Origin: Agaribacter marinus
GTDB taxonomy: Bacteria > Pseudomonadota > Gammaproteobacteria > Enterobacterales > Alteromonadaceae
Assembly (NCBI RefSeq): GCF_030160655.1
Contig: NZ_BSOT01000019.1
Location: 186,001 to 250,000 of the forward strand
Reading direction: 5' to 3'
DNA length: 64,000 nt
The notes below the pieces were generated by a model. It had not been told where the DNA came from. It made no database searches and saw only the letters and a program-made list of their open reading frames with translations. The position numbers and the translations under genes are program-made. Shown here piece after piece: positions 36,375-46,036 of the stretch (its first letter is position 1; each line of letters opens with the position of its first letter).

Positions 36375-37952
36375 GTGGCTAAAAAGCTCTTAAAAGCGGG
36401 TATTGTTGTGAGCTTGATGACACTAATATCGCGGATTTTAGGTTTAGTGCGTGATGTTGTCATTGCGCGGATAGTCGGTGCAGACGCTGCCGCAGATGTA
36501 TATATCTTTGCTAATAAGATCCCCAATTTTTTACGACGATTATTTGCTGAAGGCGCATTTGCTCAGGCATTCATCCCAGTGTTGACTGAAGTGTTAGAAA
36601 ATGAGGATGAAAAACGACAAAAAGAATTCATCGCAAAGGTGTCTGGGACCTTAGGGTTAATTTTATTTATTACGGCTATTGTTGGCGTTATTGCATCCCC
36701 TATTATTACCGGACTATTTGGGTTTGGTTGGTTTTTGGATTACTGGCATGGAGAGCAAGATGGCGAAAAATTTGTTTTGGCGTCAACACTGCTTAAAATT
36801 ACATTTCCTTATATTTTCTTTATTTCACTGACTGGTTTTGCGGGTGCTATTTTAAACACAATGCATAAATTTGCGGTATCTTCCTTTACGCCGGTTTTAC
36901 TTAACATCAGCATTATTGCATGCGCGTTTTTTATGATCCCTCATATAGAGGAACCTGCATTTGCTTTGGCGTGGGGCGTTTTTATTGGTGGAGCCGTGCA
37001 ACTTGGGTTTCAACTGCCTTTCTTGGCAAAAGCTGGAGTTTTGGTTAAACCTCGCTGGGGTTGGCAAGACAAATATGTAACTAAAGTGCGAACGTTGATG
37101 ATTCCTGCGTTATTTGGCGTGTCTGTGAGCCAAATTAACTTACTATTAGATACTTTCATTGCGAGTTTTCTTGTTACTGGTTCAATAAGTTGGCTGTACT
37201 ATTCAGACAGATTACTCGAGTTTCCACTGGGGCTATTCGGCATCGCTATTGCGACTGTGATATTGCCATCACTCTCTAGGAATCACGTGACTAAAGATGC
37301 CAATACATTTTCCTCCACATTGGATTGGGCAATAAGAATTGTTAGCATGTTAGGAATACCTGCTGGCGTCGCTTTATTTGTATTATCGTTCCCATTACTT
37401 ATGGTGATATTCCAAGGTGGTGCTTTTGAAGTAGATGATGGTTATAAAGCATCCTATAGCTTAATGGCGTATTCTTTTGGTTTGTTTAGCTTTATGTTGG
37501 TAAAAATATTTGCACCGGCTTTTTACAGTCGCCAAGATACAAAAACGCCTGTTAAATACGGTATTATTACGATGGTGGTTAATATGGTGTTTAATATTAT
37601 TCTGGCCATTCCTTTTGGTTATATTGGCCTCGCTATCGCTACTTCTATATCAGGTTCCTTAAATGCGTTTTTATTATACCGGCGCCTAAGTTTTTTGGGC
37701 GTTTATAAGATCACAAAGGCGACATGGTTTTTTCTATTTAGAGTGATTCTAAGTGCAATTATCATGTGTAGCTGTATCACTTTGTGGAACAGTGAAACTG
37801 ATTGGGCTGCACTTACTTTTGTTGAACGACTGTACGAATTAGGTGTATTGATAATCATCGGTGTTGTGAGCTATTTTGTCGCTTTGATTCTTGTTGGAAT
37901 GCGCGTCAAACATTTTGTTCGGCAAGATAATTTAAGTTCAATCGACGGTTAA
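36375..37952 (+). CDS. murJ: Lipid II flippase
   Basis: A 525-residue polytopic protein of the MOP superfamily with about 14 helices, which flips lipid II across the inner membrane for peptidoglycan synthesis. The family start KAGIVVSLMTLISRILGLVRD and PNFLRRLFAEGAFAQAFIPV are present, with the functional Arg residues in them. The start is GTG (36375) after GGGGAT. It leads into ribF, ileS, lspA, fkpB and ispH. Confidence 0.96.
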   Translation: MAKKLLKAGIVVSLMTLISRILGLVRDVVIARIVGADAAADVYIFANKIPNFLRRLFAEGAFAQAFIPVLTEVLENEDEKRQKEFIAKVSGTLGLILFITAIVGVIASPIITGLFGFGWFLDYWHGEQDGEKFVLASTLLKITFPYIFFISLTGFAGAILNTMHKFAVSSFTPVLLNISIIACAFFMIPHIEEPAFALAWGVFIGGAVQLGFQLPFLAKAGVLVKPRWGWQDKYVTKVRTLMIPALFGVSVSQINLLLDTFIASFLVTGSISWLYYSDRLLEFPLGLFGIAIATVILPSLSRNHVTKDANTFSSTLDWAIRIVSMLGIPAGVALFVLSFPLLMVIFQGGAFEVDDGYKASYSLMAYSFGLFSFMLVKIFAPAFYSRQDTKTPVKYGIITMVVNMVFNIILAIPFGYIGLAIATSISGSLNAFLLYRRLSFLGVYKITKATWFFLFRVILSAIIMCSCITLWNSETDWAALTFVERLYELGVLIIIGVVSYFVALILVGMRVKHFVRQDNLSSIDG

Positions 37953-38109
37953 CATTAGAATAAATCAAAAAATGACCTTAATCCAAGCGAATACCTTGGT
38001 TAATGCATCTATTTCCGTATATAATCTGCCGCTTTGCGCAGGCTACATACCCCTAACATGATTGTTACGTGAATAGGTGGTGTGTTTTGTAATTTCGGGT
38101 AATCGAACG

Positions 38110-39033
38110 TTGGAATTAGTCAGGGGTATTCACAATATTGAGCATCGGCATCATGGCTGTGTGCTTACCATTGGTAAATTCGATGGTGTGCATCAAGGCC
38201 ACAAAGCTGTTCTGAATAATCTGATTGAACAAGCAAAACGTCTTAATTTACCTTCTGCTGTGATGGTTTTTGAACCACAACCAGAAGAGGTTTTCGCTCC
38301 GGACAAAGCACCTGCACGATTGTCGTCTTTACGTGATAAATATGAGCAATTGAGGGACATCGGAATAGATCGGCTCATTTGCGTTAGATTTGACACAAAG
38401 TTTGCCTCACAAACTCCTGAACAGTTTGTTGAAGCGCTATTAGTAAATCAGTTAGGTGTTAAATTTTTAGTTGTCGGCGATGACTTTCGGTTTGGTTGTA
38501 AGCGATTGGGTGATTTTGAGTTTTTGCGACAATCATCGGCGACATTTGGCTTTGAAGTCGTCAGTACGCAAAGTTATCGTCTAAAAAATTGCAGGATAAG
38601 CTCTACTGAAATTAGAGATGCGCTATCAACATCTCGATTTAAAGATGCAAATGAGATGTTAGGCAGAGCGTATGCGATAAAAGGTCGAGTCGTGCATGGC
38701 GAAAAAAATGGACGCACAATTGGATTTCCGACGGCAAATGTAATTATAAAACACAAAAAGGCACCTGTTCATGGCGTCTTTGCTGTTGTTGTCCAATGGC
38801 AAAATGAGCGACGCCTAGGTATTGCTAATTTAGGTAAACGACCGACGTTGCATGGCAAACGGATGCAACTCGAAGTGCATATTTTTGATTTTAAAGATGA
38901 CTTGTACGGTAAACGGATTTGTATAGAGTTTGTTGCGAAAATTCGTGACGAACAAAAGTTCAAGAATATTGATGAACTAAAAGAGCAAATAAAATTAGAT
39001 GTAAAACAAGCAAAGCGCTTGTTGAAAATATAG
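38110..39033 (+). CDS. ribF: Bifunctional riboflavin kinase / FAD synthetase
   Basis: A 307-residue enzyme making FMN and FAD. The adenylyltransferase domain starts [16 protein letters not shown] (the GxFDGxHxGH nucleotide-binding motif) and has [10 protein letters not shown]; the kinase domain has [20 protein letters not shown]. The TTG at 38110 gives MELVRGIHN, matching the family N-terminus; the frame also extends to a GTG at 38077, which has a poorly spaced ribosome site. The gene is 17 bp before ileS. Confidence 0.93.
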   Translation: MELVRGIHNIEHRHHGCVLTIGKFDGVHQGHKAVLNNLIEQAKRLNLPSAVMVFEPQPEEVFAPDKAPARLSSLRDKYEQLRDIGIDRLICVRFDTKFASQTPEQFVEALLVNQLGVKFLVVGDDFRFGCKRLGDFEFLRQSSATFGFEVVSTQSYRLKNCRISSTEIRDALSTSRFKDANEMLGRAYAIKGRVVHGEKNGRTIGFPTANVIIKHKKAPVHGVFAVVVQWQNERRLGIANLGKRPTLHGKRMQLEVHIFDFKDDLYGKRICIEFVAKIRDEQKFKNIDELKEQIKLDVKQAKRLLKI

Positions 39034-39050
39034 AGAATATGGAAACCAAA

Positions 39051-41867
39051 ATGAGTGATTATAAATCGACACTTAACTTACCAGAAACTGCGTTTCCAAT
39101 GCGTGGAAATCTAGCGCAGCGCGAACCACAGATGTTGAAGTCTTGGACGGAAAATGACTTATATGGAAAAATTCGTCAAGCGCGTCACGGTAAAAAGCCA
39201 TTTATATTGCATGATGGCCCTCCTTATGCAAATGGCAATATTCATATTGGTCATGCTGTAAACAAAATTCTCAAAGACATTATTATTAAGTCAAAAACAT
39301 TGTCTGGGTTTGACGCGCCTTACGTACCAGGGTGGGATTGTCACGGTCTTCCGATAGAGTTAATGGTAGAAAAGAAGGTTGGAAAGCCTGGTAAGAAAGT
39401 GAGTGTTGCTGAGTTCAGACAAAAATGCCGTGAATATGCGCAAAAGCAGATCGATGGTCAACGTCAGGACTTTATTCGTTTAGGCGTTTTAGGTAATTGG
39501 CAACAGCCTTACCGGACAATGGATTTTAAATCTGAAGCAGATATTGTTCGCGCACTGGCGAAAATTGTTACTTCTGGTCATTTAGAAAAAGGCTTCAAAC
39601 CTGTTCACTGGTGCACAGATTGCGGTTCTGCGTTAGCAGAAGCTGAAGTTGAATATCAAGATAAAGTATCGCCAGCAATAGATGTCGCTTTTTCAATACA
39701 TGATGTTGATGCATTTGCTAAAGCATTTGATATCAATACTGACATAGCATCTTTAGCTAAAGTGGTTATTTGGACAACGACCCCTTGGACAATTCCTGCA
39801 AACCGTGCAGTGAGTATTCACCCTGAGCTTAAGTATGCGTTGGTAAAGGTGAATCGCAATGGCGCGGGTGAATATATGCTACTTGCTGACGATTTGGTTG
39901 ACGCATGTGCTAAACGCTACAAACTTGAAGGCTATGATGTTGTTCAAACAGTCACTGGCGCTGCGCTAGAAAATATTCGTTTAAACCATCCATTATTTGA
40001 TATACAAGTGCCTCTTATTTTGGGTCAACACGTTACTACGGAATCAGGTACTGGTTGCGTGCATACTGCGCCTGCGCATGGTGTGGATGATTTTAATGTA
40101 GGTAAAGCTTATGACATTGAAGTATACAACCCAGTGGGCGGAAATGGTGTTTACTTAGAAAATACGCCAATGTTTGCGGGGCAGCATGTCTTCAAAGCAA
40201 ACAGTACGATTATTGATGCCTTAGAAGATGCCGGAAACTTAGTGCTAAACGTAAAATACGAGCATAGTTATCCGCATTGCTGGCGCCATAAAACACCGAT
40301 CATATTTAGAGCGACACCTCAATGGTTTGTTAGCATGGACAAACAAGACTTAAGAGGTGCTTCATTAAAAGAAATAGAGAATACTCAGTGGATCCCAGAA
40401 TGGGGTGAAAATCGTATAAAAAGCATGGTGGAAGGTCGGCCAGATTGGTGTATCTCTCGTCAACGTACATGGGGTGTGCCAATTGCATTGTTAATACACA
40501 AGCAAATTGGGGAGCTTCATCCTGATACTGAATCCTTAATGGAAAAAGTAGCGCTAGCGATAGAATCAGAGGGTATTCAAGCGTGGTTTGATATGTCAAT
40601 TGAATCGCTTATCGGAGATGATGCATCAAACTATGACAAAGTGACAGATACTTTAGACGTATGGTTTGATTCGGGCGTAACTCATCACTTTGTGGTTGAC
40701 CAGCGTGACGATATTCCAGCGTCAGCTGATTTGTATCTAGAGGGGTCTGATCAACATCGCGGTTGGTTTATGTCTTCTTTGATGTCATCTATTGCGATGC
40801 AAGGACATGCACCGTACAAACAGGTACTTACTCATGGCTTTACTGTAGATGCCAATGGTCGGAAGATGTCTAAGTCACTGGGCAATGTGGTCGCGCCTCA
40901 AGAAGTTACCAATAAACTTGGCGCCGATATATTGAGACTGTGGACGGCGTCTACGGATTATCGCGGAGAAATGACGGTCAGCGACGAAATTCTGAAACGA
41001 GCTGCAGATGCTTATCGCCGTATTCGAAATACTTGTCGCTTCTTGTTAGCAAACCTCAATGGTTTTAACCCTGAAACTGATTTGGTGGCCGGTGACGATT
41101 TGGTTGAGCTAGACGCTTGGATCGTAGAAAGAGCGCAAAAAATTCAAGGCGAAATTCTAACTGCATATGAAACCTATGACATGCTAACAGTGAGCCAAAA
41201 GATGATGCAATTCTGCTCTATTGAATTGGGCAGCTTTTATCTTGACGTAATTAAAGATAGGCAATATACCGCTAAAGCAGATGGACATGCGCGTAGGTCA
41301 TGTCAGACGGCGCTTTACCACATTGTTGAAGCGTTAGTGCGCTGGATGGCACCGATAACGAGTTTTACAGCTCAAGAAGTATGGCAAGTAATGCCAGGTC
41401 AACGCGACGAATTCGTATTCACTGACGCGTGGTATGGTAACTTCCCGACAGTTTGTTCATCGCTAGATAATGATTTTTGGCAGCAAATCCTCGCAGTCAA
41501 AAATGCCGTAAACAGCAAACTTGAACAGGCGAGAAATCAAAAAGTGATTGGTGGTTCTTTAGAAGCAAAGGTCACCTTGTATGTACCAGAAGCGCTGAAA
41601 CAACAAATTGCTACTATTGAAGATGAATTACGTTTTGTTTTAATCACGTCAGAAGCAAACGTGTTAGATTTAGATGCGAAGCCTGAATCTGCTGAAATAC
41701 ACTCTGACCTTGGTTTTGCTATAAGTATCGAAAAAGCAGACGGCGAGAAATGCGTGAGATGTTGGCATTACAAACCAGAAGTAGGCAGTAATCCAAAGCA
41801 TGAAGAACTCTGTAACAGGTGTATCGAAAATGTCGATGGTAGCGGAGAAATCAGAAAATATGCTTAA
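39051..41867 (+). CDS. ileS: Isoleucyl-tRNA synthetase
   Basis: A 938-residue class I synthetase, identical in length to E. coli IleS when started at ATG 39051 ([19 protein letters not shown]). An in-frame ATG at 39039 adds four residues and has a poorer ribosome site. HIGH motif is [17 protein letters not shown] is [10 protein letters not shown], the CP1 editing domain has [11 protein letters not shown], and the C-terminal zinc finger has CVRCW and CNRC. Its end overlaps lspA. Confidence 0.97.
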   Translation: MSDYKSTLNLPETAFPMRGNLAQREPQMLKSWTENDLYGKIRQARHGKKPFILHDGPPYANGNIHIGHAVNKILKDIIIKSKTLSGFDAPYVPGWDCHGLPIELMVEKKVGKPGKKVSVAEFRQKCREYAQKQIDGQRQDFIRLGVLGNWQQPYRTMDFKSEADIVRALAKIVTSGHLEKGFKPVHWCTDCGSALAEAEVEYQDKVSPAIDVAFSIHDVDAFAKAFDINTDIASLAKVVIWTTTPWTIPANRAVSIHPELKYALVKVNRNGAGEYMLLADDLVDACAKRYKLEGYDVVQTVTGAALENIRLNHPLFDIQVPLILGQHVTTESGTGCVHTAPAHGVDDFNVGKAYDIEVYNPVGGNGVYLENTPMFAGQHVFKANSTIIDALEDAGNLVLNVKYEHSYPHCWRHKTPIIFRATPQWFVSMDKQDLRGASLKEIENTQWIPEWGENRIKSMVEGRPDWCISRQRTWGVPIALLIHKQIGELHPDTESLMEKVALAIESEGIQAWFDMSIESLIGDDASNYDKVTDTLDVWFDSGVTHHFVVDQRDDIPASADLYLEGSDQHRGWFMSSLMSSIAMQGHAPYKQVLTHGFTVDANGRKMSKSLGNVVAPQEVTNKLGADILRLWTASTDYRGEMTVSDEILKRAADAYRRIRNTCRFLLANLNGFNPETDLVAGDDLVELDAWIVERAQKIQGEILTAYETYDMLTVSQKMMQFCSIELGSFYLDVIKDRQYTAKADGHARRSCQTALYHIVEALVRWMAPITSFTAQEVWQVMPGQRDEFVFTDAWYGNFPTVCSSLDNDFWQQILAVKNAVNSKLEQARNQKVIGGSLEAKVTLYVPEALKQQIATIEDELRFVLITSEANVLDLDAKPESAEIHSDLGFAISIEKADGEKCVRCWHYKPEVGSNPKHEELCNRCIENVDGSGEIRKYA

Positions 41868-42357
41868 TCTTTTTAAGACAACAGGCTTACGTTTTACTTG
41901 GATAAGTGCAATTGCACTTATCTTAGATCAGTGGAGTAAACAAGCAGTTGTGAGCAGTATGGATTTATATCAATCCATCCAAATTTTGCCTTTTTTCAAC
42001 TTAACTTACGTACATAATTATGGTGCCGCATTCAGTTTTTTATATGATGCAGGTGGTTGGCAGCGCTATTTCTTAAGTGCAGTCGCATTAGGCGTTAGTT
42101 TGCTAATTTTGTGGTGGTTAAGAAAATCTCCTCGTGAGCAAACATTATTGCCCGTCTCGTTTTCATTCATTTTGGGTGGTGCGTTGGGTAACCTGCTTGA
42201 TAGGATGCTGTATGGTTATGTTATCGACTTTCTTGATTTTTACTATGGTACCTATCACTGGCCCGCGTTTAACGTCGCTGATTCAGCAATTTTTATTGGT
42301 GCGGCCTTATTAATATGGGATATGTTTGTAAATAAGGAAGAGACGAAAGATGAGTGA
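41860..42357 (+). CDS. lspA: Lipoprotein signal peptidase
   Basis: A 165-residue, four-helix aspartyl peptidase that cleaves prolipoprotein signals. Family motifs are [36 protein letters not shown] with the first catalytic Asp, and FNVADSAIF with the second. ATG 41860 overlaps the ileS stop by 8 bp and gives the normal length; the longer frame from 41800 lies inside ileS. Its stop overlaps fkpB. Confidence 0.96.
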   Translation: MLNLFKTTGLRFTWISAIALILDQWSKQAVVSSMDLYQSIQILPFFNLTYVHNYGAAFSFLYDAGGWQRYFLSAVALGVSLLILWWLRKSPREQTLLPVSFSFILGGALGNLLDRMLYGYVIDFLDFYYGTYHWPAFNVADSAIFIGAALLIWDMFVNKEETKDE

Positions 42358-42793
42358 GTCTATTTTGAGTATCTCAGACAATAGTGAAGTGATACTCCAT
42401 TTTGATTTGAAACTCAGTGATGGATCAGCAGTTGATAGTACACGTGTGAATAAAAAGCCGGCCAAAATGGTGATGGGAGACGGTAGCTTAACCAAAAATT
42501 TTGAGGATTGTTTGAGGGGGCTAGGTGCTGGCGATAAAAAGACCTTTGAAATTTCTGCAAATGAAGCGTTTGGCATGCCTAATCCCGACAATATTTATCA
42601 TATCGATAGAAGCAAGTTTGCGGCAGACACAGAACTTTCTGACGGCATGATAATGGGTTTTTCGCAACCTGATGGTAGTGAACTTCCCGGTATTATTCGC
42701 GCAGTCGCTGGTCAGTCAGTGACGGTTGATTTTAATCATCCGTTAGCTGGTCAAGATGTTATTTTTGACGTCGAAATTATAGAAGTAAGGTAG
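42350..42793 (+). CDS. fkpB: FKBP-type peptidyl-prolyl isomerase (SlpA type)
   Basis: A 147-residue protein of the SlyD-like FKBP group, with the IF insert domain (EAFGMPNPDNIYHIDRSKF) and the closing NHPLAGQDVIFDVEIIEV. It has no metal-rich tail. It starts within the end of lspA and stops 6 bp before ispH, the usual gammaproteobacterial order. Confidence 0.93.
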   Translation: MSESILSISDNSEVILHFDLKLSDGSAVDSTRVNKKPAKMVMGDGSLTKNFEDCLRGLGAGDKKTFEISANEAFGMPNPDNIYHIDRSKFAADTELSDGMIMGFSQPDGSELPGIIRAVAGQSVTVDFNHPLAGQDVIFDVEIIEVR

Positions 42794-42799
42794 CGTACT

Positions 42800-43744
42800 A
42801 TGGATATTCATTTAGCTAATCCGCGTGGTTTTTGTGCAGGAGTAGATAGAGCAATAACAATTGTAGAGCGAGCTTTGGAAATATTTGAGCCACCGATTTA
42901 TGTTCGTCACGAGGTAGTACATAACAAGTTTGTGGTTGATGGCTTAAAGGAGCGCGGTGCAATTTTTGTGGATGAACTGAGTGAAATTCCTGATGACAAT
43001 ATTGTAATTTTTTCTGCTCATGGCGTGTCACAAGCCGTCAGGAAAGAAGCTGATGCGCGTGGTTTAAAAATCTTTGATGCAACGTGCCCACTGGTGACAA
43101 AAGTGCATATGGAAGTTATGCGCGCAAGTAAGAAAGGAACGGAGTGCGTGCTCATCGGACACCATGGTCACCCAGAGGTCGAAGGAACAATGGGACAGTA
43201 CAGTAATCCTGAAGGCGGCATTTATCTTGTTGAATCCGAGTCTGATGTCGAAGCGTTGTCGGTGAACAATCCAAACGAATTGTATTATTGCAGTCAAACT
43301 ACATTATCGGTTGACGATACTGCGGATGTCATCGACGCCCTAAGAGCTAAATTTCCTAAAATCGATGGTCCTAGAAAAGACGACATATGTTATGCAACAC
43401 AAAATCGCCAAGATGCAGTACGAGAGTTAGCGCAAGATTGTGATGTGTTGTTGGTCGTTGGTGCACAGAACAGCTCCAATTCTAATCGTTTACGCGAATT
43501 GGCCGAGAAGATTGGCGCTCGAGCTTACCTCATCGCTGACAAAGATTGTATACAGAAAGAGTGGTTTTCCTCTGCTTCCAGCGTGGGTGTGACCGCAGGG
43601 GCATCTGCGCCAGAAATTTTAGTACAAGGTGTTGTTGAACGGCTAATTGCGTGGGGTGCGAATAAGGCATCTGAGCGTAAAGGGCGAGAAGAAAATGTTG
43701 AATTTGCCGTCCCTAAAGAACTGAGAATAAAGCAAGTTTCTTAA
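42800..43744 (+). CDS. ispH: HMBPP reductase (last MEP-pathway enzyme)
   Basis: A 314-residue iron-sulfur enzyme reducing HMBPP to IPP and DMAPP. The three cluster Cys are in [25 protein letters not shown] and [16 protein letters not shown] and the HGV and GHHGHPEV His motifs are present, and SSNSNRL binds the diphosphate. It closes the murJ-ispH block; the pilus operon begins 200 bp later. Confidence 0.97.
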   Translation: MDIHLANPRGFCAGVDRAITIVERALEIFEPPIYVRHEVVHNKFVVDGLKERGAIFVDELSEIPDDNIVIFSAHGVSQAVRKEADARGLKIFDATCPLVTKVHMEVMRASKKGTECVLIGHHGHPEVEGTMGQYSNPEGGIYLVESESDVEALSVNNPNELYYCSQTTLSVDDTADVIDALRAKFPKIDGPRKDDICYATQNRQDAVRELAQDCDVLLVVGAQNSSNSNRLRELAEKIGARAYLIADKDCIQKEWFSSASSVGVTAGASAPEILVQGVVERLIAWGANKASERKGREENVEFAVPKELRIKQVS

Positions 43745-43944
43745 AGCGCTTTATTGATAGATTAGCCCGTATAATACACCCAATGGCTATACAACATTGA
43801 CTGCTTGCGTAGTGGTAAAGCAACGAAAAACCATCCTGATAGACAGTACTTTTTTTAATTTAATACCTTAGACTCATACTGAATAACCTATATTTGCCGA
43901 TTTCATAATAAAGTGACGTCATGGCAAATGTATTCGGTTGAAGT

Positions 43945-44586
43945 ATGAGACTCCAAAATAACTGTAATCCAAAACTAACAAGCGGTAACCAAGCAGGCAT
44001 AAGTATGTTAGAAGTACTTATTACGCTGTTTATACTGTCTGTTGGTTTATTGGGTGTTGCTTCAATGCAGTTTATCGGCTCTTTTTCCAACAAAGAAGCT
44101 CTTGTCCGTACACAAGCAGTACTCGTCGCGCAACAAATGACGGAAAGGTTAAGGGCGTCAGTTGTGCCTTCCGTTGTGACAGACGGTTTTGTGGCTGATA
44201 ACGCTTACTTCAATCCAATTAACTACAATTTTAATAATCTCAGCTGTGGTTCTGACCAAAGTGATTTTGATTGTTTTTGCAATGAAATACCCGCAGCGAT
44301 CCCCAATTGCTTAGACGGCGAATGCAGCGCTGCTCAATTTGCTGTATTTGATGCCTACAAAATGTCTTGTGCTGCCGAGGTGGCAAGTCCTGAAGCGGAG
44401 TTGTCAGTTGCATGCACCGACAAAGAGCCTGCCGATGCAGATACATGCACTGCCGGTTCTATTCACAAAATAATGGTCAAATGGCCAGCACCTAGTTGGC
44501 AAGGGTTAGATCGTACTGCAAATGGCAATTGTAATGCTGCTGGCAGTCAAGAGTTCGACTGTGTGGTAATTGAGGTAACCCTATGA
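43945..44586 (+). CDS. pilV: Type IV pilus minor pilin PilV-like
   Basis: A 213-residue prepilin with an 18-residue leader and cleavage at AG/ISMLEVLI (Glu at +5), then a hydrophobic helix FILSVGLLGVASMQF as in PilV. The globular part has many Cys. It is the first gene of a run with ATGA overlaps to pilW. Minor pilins prime pilus assembly with PilY1. Confidence 0.88.
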   Translation: MRLQNNCNPKLTSGNQAGISMLEVLITLFILSVGLLGVASMQFIGSFSNKEALVRTQAVLVAQQMTERLRASVVPSVVTDGFVADNAYFNPINYNFNNLSCGSDQSDFDCFCNEIPAAIPNCLDGECSAAQFAVFDAYKMSCAAEVASPEAELSVACTDKEPADADTCTAGSIHKIMVKWPAPSWQGLDRTANGNCNAAGSQEFDCVVIEVTL

Positions 44587-45464
44587 ATCACATAGCGGCT
44601 AAACGACAAAAAGGGGTAACGCTTGTTGAGTTAATGATATCACTCGCGTTGGGCCTAGTAATTTCTGGGGCGGTAATTCAAATAATGGTAAGCAATAGCG
44701 TTACTGATAAATTTAATAAGGCCGTCGCAAGTGCGCAAGAAAATGGCCGGTACATCATGTCTAGGTTGCGCGATGATTTACTAATGACGGGATTGTATGA
44801 CCCTCTGTCACCAAATTTGAGCCGGTTAGTGGACATAGTGGAGGAGGGGGCATTTGTCAGAAATCATCCAATTCCCGTGCCAGGGGATTTTCCTTCGCGG
44901 CCAGCGCTAGGCGCACAACAAGGTGCGGACGGCGCGAATGATACTTTGGTAGTGTCATTGCAGTCTGATAGAGACTGTAGAGCCTATGATTTAGGGTACG
45001 CCCGAGTAGCCCCTGTACCCGACGAGGAATTCTATGTAGTGAATGAATACTTTGTTGAGGATGGGAAATTAAAATGTCGGGGATTTGATGGGCGAGTGGT
45101 GCGCGGGCAAAAAGTTGCAGTTGGTCACAACGGACATGCGGGCGTAACACTGCTTGACGATGTGCTGAGTTTTCAAGTGGTTTATGGGATAACTAGAATT
45201 GGAGCCACCAATGGCACAACTAGGCCTATTCAATACATCAGTGCTGAAGAGCTTCCGCAAGCCTATATCAATAATTCACACGTAGTTGCCGTTAGGATCG
45301 CGTTAGTAGTGCGTGGTGATGGGGAAGGTTTTGTTACCCAACCTTCTCGATTTAAATTGCTTAATGAAGATGGCATAACCGCACCAGATTTAGGTTTATA
45401 TAAGGCATTTGAAACAACAATCACCTTAAGAAATACAAAGAATTTTGCTAGGGGGGCAGCATGA
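44583..45464 (+). CDS. pilW: Type IV pilus minor pilin PilW-like
   Basis: A 293-residue prepilin with short leader and cleavage at KG/VTLVELMISLALGLVISG, the PilW pattern. Its start overlaps the pilV stop by four bases and its end overlaps pilX. The gene order pilV-pilW-pilX-pilY1-pilE after ispH is as in Pseudomonas. Confidence 0.9.
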   Translation: MNHIAAKRQKGVTLVELMISLALGLVISGAVIQIMVSNSVTDKFNKAVASAQENGRYIMSRLRDDLLMTGLYDPLSPNLSRLVDIVEEGAFVRNHPIPVPGDFPSRPALGAQQGADGANDTLVVSLQSDRDCRAYDLGYARVAPVPDEEFYVVNEYFVEDGKLKCRGFDGRVVRGQKVAVGHNGHAGVTLLDDVLSFQVVYGITRIGATNGTTRPIQYISAEELPQAYINNSHVVAVRIALVVRGDGEGFVTQPSRFKLLNEDGITAPDLGLYKAFETTITLRNTKNFARGAA

Positions 45465-46024
45465 ATAAACAACAAGGCTTAGTCATGGTTTTCGCTTTAC
45501 TGGTTTTATTGTCGATAACCATATTAGGCGTGAGTTCAGTATCCAGTAGTTTGCTTCAAACAAAAATGGCTGCTTCATTAGAAAAAAAGTCGGTCGCCTT
45601 TGATGCGGCTGAAGCGGCTATAGCTGGTGTGGTTTTTGAGTCAGAAGACGAGTCGGTATTAGGTGACCCTGCATTACTTGACCCTCTTTCGGAGGCTCGT
45701 CAAGCAAATGCCATCGATTTAATCAATGAGCGTTTAAGTTGTTTTGACGATACCCGAATTACCCGTTCTACAACGTCCGACGGAATGACGTTTGGCACTC
45801 GGCATACTACTGCTCAGAAGTTTAGTACCAATCCACCCATTGATGCGTGGTCACGCACAGTATTTGTGAGAGAGCAGGCTTGCCGCGGCTCTAGCAATGT
45901 TATTGGTGGCAGCAATATCAATTGTCATTTGTTTTTGGTAAGAGGCTGTGGTCAATCAGAAGGTAGCAGCTACGCTGTTGCTAATACTTTATCTGCCGCG
46001 GTTTTTGCCCCGGCATCAAACTAA
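45461..46024 (+). CDS. pilX: Type IV pilus minor pilin PilX-like
   Basis: A 187-residue protein starting MNKQQGLVMVFALLVLLS, a PilX-type N-terminus without the usual +5 Glu. VSSSLLQTKMAASLEKKSVAFDAAEAAIAG follows as in the PilX family. Overlaps pilW by four bases. Confidence 0.86.
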   Translation: MNKQQGLVMVFALLVLLSITILGVSSVSSSLLQTKMAASLEKKSVAFDAAEAAIAGVVFESEDESVLGDPALLDPLSEARQANAIDLINERLSCFDDTRITRSTTSDGMTFGTRHTTAQKFSTNPPIDAWSRTVFVREQACRGSSNVIGGSNINCHLFLVRGCGQSEGSSYAVANTLSAAVFAPASN

Positions 46025-46036
46025 TTGGAGGCGATT